This document shows positions 1 through 12,080 of a stretch of DNA of 64,000 nucleotides, one piece after another (positions within the stretch are counted from its first letter, which is position 1; every line of letters begins with the position of its first letter). The stretch is from Sapria himalayana (Eukaryota; Streptophyta; Magnoliopsida; Malpighiales; Rafflesiaceae). The position numbers and the translations under genes are program-made. The stretch spans positions 1 through 64,000 of the forward strand of contig JAREIK010017847.1 of NCBI GenBank assembly GCA_029783825.1, given 5' to 3'. The notes below the pieces were generated by a model, which was not told where the DNA came from, did no database searches, and saw nothing but the letters and a program-made list of their open reading frames with translations.

Positions 1-133
1 TAGATAAATAGATAAATAGAAAGATAGACAAATAGGTAGATAGATAGAATGACAAAAAGGCATATAAACAGATAGATAAATTGATAGATAGATTGAGAGA
101 TTGATGGATAGATACACAAATAGATAGATAGAT

Positions 134-170
<37 letters not shown>

Positions 171-789
171 ATAGACATATAGATAGAAAGATAGATACAC
201 AAATATATAGATAGGCAGATAGATAGATAGCCACATATACACATAGATAGTTAAACAAATAAATAGATAGAAAACATAGACAAATAAAGAGATAGATAGA
301 TACATTAATAAAATAGTACATAGATAGACATATAGATAAATAGATAAAAAGATAGATAGATAGTTAGATAATTATAAAAATATAGAGAAAGACATATAGA
401 CAAAGAGATAGATAGATAGATAGATAGACAGACAAATAGATAGATTTATAATTTAACAAATAGATATAAAGATATATAGATGGAATGACATATAGATAGA
501 ATAATAGATATATAGTTAGATGGATAGAGAGGTAGACACATAGAAAGTAGGATAGATATATAAAAAAATTGATAGAAGATCAATAGATAGGTAGGTAGAT
601 AGATAAATAGATAGATTAATAATTAATAGATAGATTGATAAATATAGAGAAATACATAGAGAGAGATAGATAGATATATAGACACATATAAAGATAGATA
701 GTGAGACATATAGACAAATAGATAGATAGATAGATAAATAAAGAGATAGATAGATATAAAGATATATATATATATATAGAAAGATAGAT

Positions 790-821
<32 letters not shown>
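1..821. repeat. GATA satellite, block A
   Basis: The stretch is an imperfect array of TAGA/GATA tetramers with scattered GACA, GAAA and GATT variants and (TA)n tracts, including one immediately before the CACTA terminus. It continues off the left edge of the window. Orientation (GATA on +) matches the block starting at 17716, so the CACTA element between them most likely split one array. No gene is supported here. Confidence 0.95.
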
Positions 822-824
<3 letters not shown>

Positions 825-1860
825 TACAATAAAATATTGATTTAGCTAGAGAATTTTATCTAGGGAATTTTAGCTAGTGATCAATCCCTAGCTAATTTGC
901 AACTATTTAGCTAGGGAAAACCAAGGGAATGATGCTTATTTATGAAAAAAATAGCAATAGATTAGTGAGGGAAAATTTTTCCAAAATTCCACTAAAGAAA
1001 AGCGGGGGATTTAGTGATGGATTTAGCGACAAATTAGCAACGAAAATTTTTTGTAAATTCCACTAAAGAATAGTAGGGATTTTTGCGATGAATTTAGCAA
1101 CAGATTAGCGACAAAAAATTTTCGTAAATTCCACTAAAGAAAAGCAGGGATTTTAGCGACGGATTAGCAATGAAAAATTTTCGTAACTTCCGCTCAAGAA
1201 AAGCGGAGATTTTAGTGACGGAAATTGTGATAGAACTATTTCTAGCTAATAAAAGCCTGAAATTAGTGATGGATTTAGCGACAGATTTTCCCTAGCTATT
1301 TTTTAGCAATGGATTTAGTGGCTGAATTTCTCTTGCTAATAAAATCATTCATTTATCGACTGATTTAGCGATGAATTTTCCCTTGCTAATAAAATCTTTG
1401 ATTTAGTGATGGATTTAGTGACCAATTTTCCCTTGCTAATAAAATCCATGATTTAGCGATAGATTTAGCGACGAACTTTCTCTTGCTAATAAAATCTTTG
1501 ATTTAGCGACGAATTTTCTCTTGCTAATAAATTAGTAATTTAGCTACAGATTTAGCGACGGATTTTCTCAAGCTAATAAAATCTATATTTTAGCTACGGA
1601 TTTAGTGAGCGAATATTCCTAGCTAATAAAATCCATATATTAGTGATGGATTTAGTGATAGAATTTCGGTAGAAAATAAAATCTTTAATTTTGTGATGGA
1701 TTTAGTGACAGAATTTCTCTAGATAATAAAATTTGTAATTTAGGGATAGATTTTCTCGAGCTAATAAAATACATAATATAGCGGCAAATTTTTTATAGCT
1801 TATAAAATCTGTTATTTAGCTACTGATTTAGCGACGGTATTTTTCTAGCCAATATTTAAT
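822..1860 (+). repeat. CACTA 5' terminus and subterminal repeats
   Basis: After the CACTACAA terminus come roughly a dozen units of about 40-50 bp. Each contains 'GCTAATAAAATC', then 'ATTTAGCGACGGATTTAG', then 'GAATTTTCTCTTGCTAA', with CpG-to-TpA type decay between units. In En/Spm elements such subterminal motifs are the binding sites of the TNPA protein. That role here is inferred from family and position. Confidence 0.8.
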
Positions 1861-2807
1861 TATATAATTTTTTTATTTATTATTTGTTTTAATATTTTAT
1901 TTATTTTTGTTTATTAAATTTATGTTATTGATCTATAAATGAGCAATCTTTGCAACACACATTCTCCTTGTATAATCAAAAAAATGATATTATAAATGAT
2001 TAATTTAAAATATATAAAAATACAAAAAAAATTATATTAATAAGGACTAAAATAACTATTTTATTGATGTATTAATTTTTTAAAAAATTATAAAAAAAAT
2101 TTCTTAAATTTTTAATTAATAAACTAAATTATTTAAATTAAAGTAGCAATAAATAATTAATTCAACAAGTATAATAATTTTTTCGATAATTTAAAAATTA
2201 AATTAACATATATTAAAATTTCTACTAATTTAAGGCAAAATATATTTTTTTATTGTTTATATATTTATTGTTAAATTAATATTATAATAAAAAATTGTAA
2301 GGTATTTGTTTTTCATTTGTACCTTGCTACATGCACATTAATTTTGTTGAAAAATTTTTGATAGTGAATAAAATTAATGAGTTTTTTTTGTATTATATAT
2401 ATATATATTATTTATTTAATGTTTAATAATTAAAAATATAAATATTATCCTAAAATATACATTCTCTCTCTCAACTTGATGCACCTCTAACAGAACCAAA
2501 TGCCTCATCATTCTGCTATTATCTCTCGATGCCGATTCAACTAAAATTAATTCGAGGTTTTAGTTTTAATTTGTTATTGATTTTAGGTACATTCATCGAT
2601 TATCTTGGATTGCTTAATCGAAGGGTAAGCATCTTTATTCTATTTCTTTTGTTTCCGAATTTCATCTTTAATCACCATACGGTATGCTTGGATTTCGTAT
2701 ATAAACTTATTCGTATAAATGCTTCATGTATTTGTGATATAATGCATTATCATTGTGTGGATTTTGATGGTGACCGTATACAAAAACAATATATAAATAG
2801 TATATAT
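1861..2807 (+). other. AT-rich 5' leader of the CACTA element, no supported gene
   Basis: This is very AT-rich DNA. The part from about 1905 to 2070 is clearly similar to 62590-62750 (shared 'GGACTAAAATAACTATTTT'-like and 'ATGATATTATAAA' segments), showing it belongs to the element family. Around 2470-2640 is a less AT-rich stretch that could be an untranslated exon, since 'TTTTAGGTACATTC' looks like a splice acceptor and 'AAGGGTAAGCATC' like a donor. The open frame at 2529-2813 shows no recognisable protein. Confidence 0.5.
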
Positions 2808-2998
2808 ACTTAGGTTTGCCTACTTGATATCTACAAAAATAGTATACATCAATATGAATGTGTATTTTATACAGCACTAGTCTACATACTTAGGTATGCT
2901 GACTTGATATCTACAAAAATAGTATACATCAAATATGCATGTGTATTTTAAACATAACTAGTATACATACTTTGGTATGCTGACTTGATATCTACAAA
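2808..2998. repeat. 80-bp minisatellite, three units
   Basis: Three copies start at 2808, 2888 and 2969 (period 80-81 bp, the last incomplete). Each contains 'TGACTTGATATCTACAAAAA' or a close variant followed by 'TAGTATACATCAA'. They are close to identical, so the duplication is younger than the surrounding decay. Confidence 0.85.
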
Positions 2999-5049
2999 AA
3001 ATATTCAAAAATGAGTAATGATTGAATTCAAAAATAAAATAAAATATAATAATTATAATAAAATAGATAAAATAAATAAAATGAATAAAATAAATACAAT
3101 AATAATTTAGCATTTCAAATTAAATTAAATTGATTATACTTGATTGAACCAGTTTGAACTATTCTACCAACTTCTAAAAAACTCAATAAAATTCACACAT
3201 GTAATTGAAAATAATTGAACAAGAGTTTCTCAATTCACTTTGAAATGTTCTCATGATATGTGTTGTTTTGTGCTAGGAACCCCAAATCACTTTTATTTAT
3301 AGGCAAGATTCCAAGTATATTAATTTTTGATGCAACATTTAGTAAACCAACACATAGCTTTCACATGTCAAGTCAATCCTTGGCAGGTATACACAGCATC
3401 ATATAACAAGCACACTTTCAAGCACTTGGATTAATGAACGAGAATACATAGTAAGCACATAATCAATACTTATCACTCATGTAAGCCAAGACATTGAAAT
3501 CATACATGCTAACATATGATATTCATGCAACTAAGAATGTGATAAGCTTGTAAGTCAACATATGATATAAAAAAAATTATTCTTTTTAATTTTTTCATAG
3601 ACTTTATTGTAATTTTTTACATGATTCATTTATATTCTTATGGTTGCACTTATCTTTAACAAAGATTATCATCGTGTGTGTGTGTGTGCGTGTGTGTAAA
3701 AATTTATATTTACCATGTATATAACATTTTGTAAATTAAATTTATCTCAAAATTATCTCAAACATAATAACTTAATATTTATGTTTCTTGAAATAAAACA
3801 CTTATATTTCTAATAATTTCAATACTCCTTTCAATAGATGTCTCGTAGTGTGTGATTCCTTGTGATCTCTCTTGTGTTAGTGATGAGTGGACTTGTTGAA
3901 TCAAGTTTAGTAATATTAAAATAATAATTTCATACAAATATAATAAGATCAACATATAGTAATGTGTCATGGACATTCAAGCTAAGATAGTATAAAATAT
4001 ATGAACCAAACTTTTTTGTACATAATTACTATCAAGAATAATATTTTAAAAAACAAACAGCATGGTAATGATAATTTGAACCAACAACATGGTAGACGGA
4101 TCGGAAAAAAAATATAATATTTTAAATCTATAATATTTTTGATTTAGATAGAGGATATAAAACAATTAAAAATATTTAGACATTTTTAATGTTTATAATC
4201 CCCACAATGTCATGCAACACAATAGATTTTTTTTCTACCAAAAAATGTTTTATCAACTTCAATTTATGATTTTAGCTATAATAATGTAGTTTATTATTAC
4301 TCTAACAATTCAACTTCTATCAAATTTATATTAGCTATAATTTATACCATTAATAACTATGGATTATGAAGAGTTTGGGTATCTCTGTAACGTTGATGAA
4401 TTTCATGGCATACAAGAGTATTCTCCTTACAACAACATTCATTAGGACACCCTTTATCATGTCATGTTAATAACATCATCTTTTGAAATTTAGTAATTTA
4501 CAGTGCTGCAATATGTTTATTTTAAACAATTTAAAAAACTAATAAATAAGAGTAGTAATTGTTAGTTGAATGTTGTAGTTATTAGTTGAGTACCATAATT
4601 ATTAATTGTAACCTACAAGCTTGAATCTAAGTTTCATGTTTCACAAAATTTGTGGCAGATGTATCTGGTAATAAGTAATAAAGAATATAAGAAAATATGA
4701 AAAGTATTATGGAAATGTATGTATCATTAATGAACATTAATTTATAGTACTAGCAAGTATATGTGAGTACTATTTAATAGTTTAATATGATATAAACATA
4801 TTTACAAATTATTTTTTAGTCTATAACATATATTATTAAATATTATTTCATATCTTAATAAAATAAATATAAATTAATATAATTTCAAGAACATCAATAC
4901 AATATAATAAAAAAAATAGTAACATATCATAAAAATACAGCAAAATGAATTATAAAGAACATTAATAAGTTGTAAATAAAAATAAAATTTTCAAAACTAT
5001 TAAGAATTATATTGTATTTTTATATATTTTTTTTGAGATAGTAGGATAA
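2999..5049. other. AT-rich CACTA interior, no supported gene
   Basis: I see no recognisable coding sequence. There is a short (TG)n run near 3675-3698. The 3240-3560 part is less AT-rich and could be a nested insertion, but no termini are visible. The ORF on the minus strand at 3779-3976 has no recognisable motif. Confidence 0.4.
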
Positions 5050-7260
5050 GATGATTCATAAATATAATTTTTTATAACTATATATATTATATGTATACTA
5101 ACATATAACTATACATACTTTTATATTCTTAATGTATAACCTATATTTAAATATATAATTAATAACATATATTTAATATATATTTTTATATATTAGTATA
5201 AAAAATGTATTTTAGTATATCCTTACTAAATTACATAACTATATGTATAAATATATGAAATTATATGAACAAATATATATACAAACATGTATAAATAATT
5301 TTACCTATACGTGTAACTATATGTATAATCACATGTAACTATATTTATAATTACATGTATAATAACAAACAAGATCATATTTAATAATATGTGTATAACT
5401 ATATATAAATATTTGTAAAACAAAATAAAACTTAATATAATTAAATATAATTATATTTTTAACTATTTATACATATATGTAAATATATATATTTGTTTAT
5501 AACACTGTATATATTTATGTATAAATAAATTTAACTACTCGTATGAATATATATATATATATGTTTAACGATATATAAGTTTTTATAACTATATATATTA
5601 TATGTATACTAACATATAACTATAAATAATTTTATCTTACTATATGTATAACTATAAAAACTTTATATATAACTATATTTAAATATATAATTAACAACAT
5701 TTATTTAATATACATTTTTATATATTAGTATAAAAATATATTTTAGTATATACATACCTATACATAACTATATTTATAAATATATGAAATTTTATGAACA
5801 AATATATATACATACATGTATGAATATATGTTTAACTATACGTGTAACTATATGTATAATCACATGTAACTATATTTATAATTACATGTATAATACTATA
5901 CAACATCATATTTAATTATATGTGTATAACTATATATAAATATTTGTAAAACTAAATAAAACTTTAAATAATTAAATATAACGATAATTTTGACTATTTA
6001 TACATATATGTATACATATATGTAAATCTATATATTTGTTTATAACATTGTATATATTTCTGTATAACTAAATTTAACTACTCGTATGAATATATATATA
6101 TATATATATATAACTATATAACTAAATGTTTAATGATATATAATTTTTTATAATTATATATATTATATTCATACTGACATATAACTATAAATAATTCTAT
6201 CTTACTATATGTATAACTATAAAAACTTTATACATAACTATATTTAAATATATAATTAACAACATTTATTTAATATACTTTTTTATATATTAGTATAAAA
6301 ATATATTTTAGTATATCCATACCTATACATAATTATATGTATAAATATATGTAATTATATGAACAAATATATATACATACATGTATAAATATAAGTTTAA
6401 CTATATGTGTGACTATATGTATAATCACATGTAACTATATTTATAATTACATGTATAATAACATACAACATCATATTTAATTATATGTGTATAACTATAT
6501 ATAAATATTTGTAAAACTAAATAAAACATTATATAATTAAATATAACTATATTTTTAACATTTATACATATATGTATACATATATGTAAATCTATATACT
6601 TGTTTGCACCTTTGTATATATTTATGTATGACTAAATATAACTACTCATATTAATATATATATATATATATAACTAAATGTTTAATGATATATAATTTTT
6701 TATAACTATATGTATTATATGTATAATAACATAGAACTATACATAATTTAATATTATTAATGTATAACTTATATTTAAATATATATATAACAACATATAT
6801 TTAAAATACATTTTTATATATAAATATAAAAAATGTATTTTAGTAAAACCACACATATACACAACTATATGTATAAATATATGAAATTATATGAACAAAT
6901 ATGTATACATACATGTATAAAAATAAGTTTAACTACATGTGTAACTATATTTATAATTACATGTAACAATATTTATAATTATATGTATAAAAACATACAA
7001 CACAATGTTAAACTATTTGTGTATAACTATATATAAAGATTTTTATAACTATCAATAACTCTATATAAATAAATATAACTTTATTTTTAATTATGTATAC
7101 ATATATGTATACATATATGTAAATCTATATAATTGTTTATAACTTTGTATACATTTATTTATATTTACTTATAACTACTTATATGCATATATCTATATAT
7201 AAATATATGTTTAACTATATGTAACTATTTATAACAACATTTACTATATATCCTAACATA
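5050..7260. repeat. AT-rich satellite, ~530-565-bp period, array 1
   Basis: Four successive copies of the landmark 'CACATGTAACTATATTTATA' (or a one-base variant) occur at about 5330, 5861, 6426 and 6959, giving periods of 531, 565 and 533 bp. Each unit is itself made of short 'TAACTATATGTATAA'-like sub-repeats and contains a (TA)n tract before 'TAACTA..TGTTTAA'. The same family recurs at 59520-61000. The array lies inside the CACTA element boundaries. The small ORF at 6833-7036 simply reads through the repeat. Confidence 0.85.
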
Positions 7261-7542
7261 TAATTATATATGGGATAATATTAATTTGTTGAACTTATTT
7301 GGAATTAAATGACATAAGATATAATATCAACAATATGTAAGCACGTAGAATGAGCGTCTTTTGATTAGGCTCATATATGGTATAATACAAATAAGGGTTG
7401 TACTCTTACCTAATCCCATCCCTTGGTCCTCAGGCTCAAATATGAACTTATGTATGACAAAAGATGTAATATTTGATAGGTTTATACAGAAGAAAATTTA
7501 TTTTCTTTTATATAATTTTTCATTCTAACACTACACTCTCAA

Positions 7543-7919
7543 TGTGTCTCTCTCTCTCTCTCTCCCTCTCTAATTCTTCTAGTCACTCTATTCCTCTTTT
7601 TCTCTATATGTCACTCTCTCTCTTGTTATTATCTTTCTCCCTCTCCTTTCTTGCTTGTTCTCTCTCTCTCTCTCTCTCTCTCCCTCTCTCTCCCTCTTTC
7701 TCTCTCTCTCTCTCTCTCTCCCCCTCTCTCTCTCTCTCCCTCTCTCTCTTTCTCTCTATCTCTCTTTCCCTCTCTCTCCCTTTCACCAGTTTTCTCCCCC
7801 TCTCTCTCCCTCCTCTTTTTTATTCTCTCTCCCTCCATCTCCCCATTTCTCTGCCTCTCTCTCTTTCTCCACCTTATCTTTCCCTCTCTTTCTCCACCTT
7901 ATATATATATATATATATA

Positions 7920-7954
<35 letters not shown>

Positions 7955-7961
7955 CTTCAAA
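7543..7961. repeat. CT (pyrimidine) tract upstream of the transposase
   Basis: About 420 bp is almost purely pyrimidine on the + strand: (TC)n mixed with CCCT and TTTC, a short (TA)n at about 7902-7921, then a pure (TC)n. It ends about 280 bp before the first coding block of the TNPD-like gene. The overlapping ORFs on both strands (Ser-Leu and Arg-Glu repeats) are by-products of the dinucleotide repeat. Such tracts can form triplex DNA or act as GAGA-type promoter elements; either role is speculation here. Confidence 0.85.
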
Positions 7962-8240
7962 CATTAAATGTCTTTTTTTTGCTTCCTTTCTTGTGCATTA
8001 TCATACTTTGCACCCATTATCTAGTATACTTGTGATATCTATTTATCTTTATCGTGCTAAAAATTACTTTATCTATTAATGTAGATTCTACAAATGCATT
8101 GTCTCGATATTCACGAAATTTAATTTTTAAATATTCATTTGTAAGTAATTTTATTTAATAATTTGTATATTGTGAATTAATAGAATGTTTTATATATAAT
8201 AATGATTGGGCATTATTTTTTGTAAATAAAATAGGGAAAA

Positions 8241-11200
8241 ATGAGCTTAGATCGTCAGTGGATGTACAAAAGGGTTATTAATGGAATTTTGAATAATGAA
8301 TTTTTGACCATGCTTGAAACTTTCATCAATTTTGCATGCAGTAAATTGATATTGATGGATGGTAAAAAAATTAAGTGTCCATGTAATCATTGCAAGTGTC
8401 ATAATATTCTTTTTCGTGATGCAAATATTTTAAGATATCATTTGGCCAAATATGGCTTTGTGTCAAATTATGTTGTTTGAATTTATCATGGGGAAAATAC
8501 AATGGTTCTGAATATTGACCAAAATAAGAGTATTGAATCATTTTCTTGTGGTGAAGAATCATCAAACACATACCATTGAATGATCATGGAAGTTGTTGGT
8601 GTTGGCTTCAATATGGATTACATGGATGAACCGCCTAATCCTGAAGCTCAGAAATAGTAAGAAATGCTTAAAGCTCCAGATAAAGAGTTGTGCCCTGGTT
8701 GTAAAATACATTCGCAATTGTCACTTATAGCTCGACTAATGAGCATTAGTCAGAAAATCATATGTCTGAGAAATTATTTGATCAGGTGATAGAACTGATG
8801 AAAAAGATTGTTTCGGATAATAATTGGATCACTAACAACTTTTAAAACACTAAGAAGTTACTACGAGAAATGGGTCTACCACTAGAAAAAATTGATTATT
8901 GTTTAAATGGATGCATGTTATATTGGGGTGGTGATGGTGATTTAATTAGCTGTAAGTTTTGTGACATCCTCAATTTATGAAGACACCTAGTATTGTAGAT
9001 ACACGACAAAAATTGAAGGTTGTCCTTAAGAAGATGTATTATTTTCTATTAATTCCTCGATTATAAAGACTATATGCATCAAATACTACTGGAAATAAAA
9101 TGAGGTGGCATTCTGAGCATGAGGTTGAAGAAGAGGTAACATGTCATCCATCTAATTCACCTGCTTGGAATCATTTTAATTATATACATCAAGATTTTGC
9201 AGCTAAAAGTCAAAATGTGAGATTGGGTCTCTACAATGATGGATTTCAGCAATTTGGGCAATCTGGACAATAGTATTCATCATGACCAGTGATAGTGACA
9301 CCTTATAACGTGTCCTCCATGGTTGTGTTTGAAGGAGCAATATATGTTTTTGTTAAAATTGGTTCCAATGCCAAAAAATTCGTAAGACATGCTGAATATT
9401 TTTTTATAGCTTCTTATTGCAGAGTTAAATCATTTATGGGATGTTGGTGTGAATACTGTATGATATCTCAAAGAAGAAAAATTTCATTATGCGGGCGGCC
9501 CTTATGTGGATGGTAAGTGACTTTCCTGCATATTCAATGATTCATGGGTGGAGTACTATAGGATGATTTGCATACACATATTGCATGAAAAATTCTGATG
9601 CATTTACCCTCAAATTTTGTGGTAAATAGTCATGGTTTGATAACTATCGTAAGTTTCTATCTACGAATCATCCATTTCGAAGAAATAGAATTGTATTTCG
9701 AAAAATAAATCTGTGATGACAGTTGCACCATTAGTTCATTTAGGAGATGCTATTATTATAGAGATTCATAGTTTGGGTTCGAAGAAGGTAACTGAAAAGG
9801 ATGCTATGGAAAGTAATTGACTAATATGCAAATTATTTGGCGGGAGGAAATGTAGTAAATTTTGGGAATTTCTCTATTGGAAGTCAAATTTAATTCATCA
9901 TAACTTAGATGTAATACATATTGAAAAAAATATTTTTGATAATGTTTTTAACACTATCCTTAATGTAGACGGAAAAATAAAAGACACTTTAACATTAAGA
10001 CAAGAGCTGAATGATTACTGTCGGCGTCCTGAATTGAAACTGAATGAGGAAACATGAAAATTCCCTAAAGCTTGCTACACACTTGATAAGAAGGCAAGCC
10101 GGTTATTGTGTGAATGGGTTAAATATTTTAAATTTCCTGATGGATATGTATCAAATATGGGTAGATGCGTGGATATAAAGAATCTTAAGTTACTTGGAAT
10201 GAAAAGTCATGACTATCATGTATTTATGTAGAGATTAATACCAATTGCATTCCGTGAATTACTTCTACTAAGTGTTTGGAAGGTCCTTATAGAACTTAGT
10301 TTGTTTTTCAAATAGTTAACTGCACCCACAATCAAAATAGATGACATGGTGAGGCTTGAGAATGACATTCCACTTATTATTTGTAAGCTTGAACGGATAC
10401 TCCCACCGAGTTTTTTTGACTCAATGGAGCATTTGCCAGTCAATTTGGCATATGAAGCAATGATTGCAGGGCCAATGCAATTAGGTGGATGTATCCTTTT
10501 AAGAGGTAAATACATATAATTTATTGTGATTTATGATTTCGTACTTTAAGTAAAATTCTAATTTAACCAAATTGAGACCTAACATTGTGGTTGTAGGTAT
10601 CTTCGTAAGTTGAAATTTAATGTTAGAAATAAGGCAAAAGCTGAAGGTTCAATTTACAATGCATATTTAGTAGAAGAAGCATCATCATTTGGTTCTTATT
10701 ATTTTGAGGATCATGTCAATACAAAGAATAGAAATGTACCGATGAATTATGAAGGTCATTTGATGGTAAAAGATGATTCTGTAGACAAACTATCTATCTT
10801 CTAGCACCCTGGAAGAGCATTTGGAAAAGAAATGAAAAGATATATGACAGATGAATAGTACAAAGCAACCCGAAGCTATAATTTACTTAATTGTTATGAG
10901 GTTACACCTACATTGAGTATGTATGCACTAAATGATTGTAGGTTTAATCATAGTTTAATTTATCTTTAATAGGAATTATTAAAAAATGATATACATTTTT
11001 TTCTCTCTTTTTATATTTGTGCAGTATTTATGTTGAGTAGTTAAAATATAGACAACCAGTAATTTCCAGCAATTATGTCGATTATATACTAGAATGTGAA
11101 TTTGTGAATTGGTTCAAAAATTATGTGAGAATTATTAAGTTTAAAATTTTTGAATTATTTAATTATTATTATCTTTTATTTGTTAATATCAATTTTTTAA

Positions 11201-11942
11201 TTTATGTCATAGGAAATTGATCATTCAAATGGAGATTCAAATATTTTTATTCAGAATCTAAGTAAATGCCCGTTTAGATATGCGACAACCTATCTTGGGT
11301 ATTTTGTTAATGGATATAAATTTTATACAACCAGGTAGGGTTCTTCTAAAATAAAATGAATAGTGATGTATGCATTAAAGGCACAAGATATAGTGCAGAT
11401 GAGATTGATTATTATGATCAACTCAAAGAAGTTATTGAGTTGGAGTATCCTGGACTCGAAAATAATAGGATTGTATTATTTATGTGTGAGTGGTTTGATC
11501 CTACATGAAATGTGGGCACAAAGATTTATTCGGATTATAAGCTAGTGGATGTTAACCATAAATGTATATATAATCGATATGAGCCATTTATTATGGCAGT
11601 TCAAGCCGCTCAAGTATATTATTATACATATCCGAGTTTATCTTGTGATAAGAGTGATTTGTGGGTGATTTGCAAAATCAAAGCACAATAAAAATTTGAA
11701 GTAACAACATCACAAGAAAGAAGTGCAGACATAGATATTTCACCAGCATTCCAGGAAGATGACATAAATAATATTGAACCTACGAATGTAGATGAAGATC
11801 TAGAAAATTTATGTGACTCAAATGGTGATATAATAGAAATTAATGATGATCAATTTCTTTCTGAAGATAAGTTCGAACTTTTATCAGAATCAGACGAAAT
11901 ATTAGAAGATCTATTAAAGGAGAACAGTGATGCTGATAATTA
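8241..11942 (+). pseudogene. TNPD-like CACTA transposase remnant
   Basis: This is the catalytic transposase of the CACTA element, broken by stops and frameshifts. It opens with ATG at 8241 into a transposase-associated domain (MSLDRQWMYKRV..., Cys/His residues in 'KCPCNHCKCHN', 'RYHLAKYGF'). The usual Trp after that domain is now a TGA. The Transposase_21 core follows in pieces: 'MGLPLEKIDYCLNGC' (about 8868), 'MRWHSEHE' (about 9100), 'NVRLGLYNDGF' (about 9214, holding the first catalytic Asp of the family), 'HNLDVIHIEKNIFDN' (about 9898), and 'PIAFRELL' to 'LPPSFFDSMEHLPVNLAYEA' (10240-10460). A GT-AG intron at 10506-10596 joins 'WMYPFKR' to 'YLRKLKFNVRNKAKAEGS', the start of a DUF4218-type domain; this junction is still intact. 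A DUF4216-type C-terminus is readable at about 11380-11690 ('IVLFMCEWFDPT', 'VYYYTYPSLSCDKSDLW'), ending in an acidic tail with a stop at 11940-11942. Several inactivating changes look like Trp or Gln codons turned into stops. Confidence 0.9.
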
Positions 11943-12080
11943 AATTATTATAATTTTATTTTAATATTATACTAAAAGACTTTTTATAATTTGTTGAAAT
12001 CTATCGGTGTGTTTTATTATAAAATACATGCTTGTTCATCATATCTCTATTGTTTGTCTATGTTTTATTTTGTACAACAG

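Noticed and set aside
7473..8079. Overlapping Ser/Leu-rich and Arg/Glu-rich open frames
   Set aside because: They are translations of the (TC)n/(GA)n tract on both strands.
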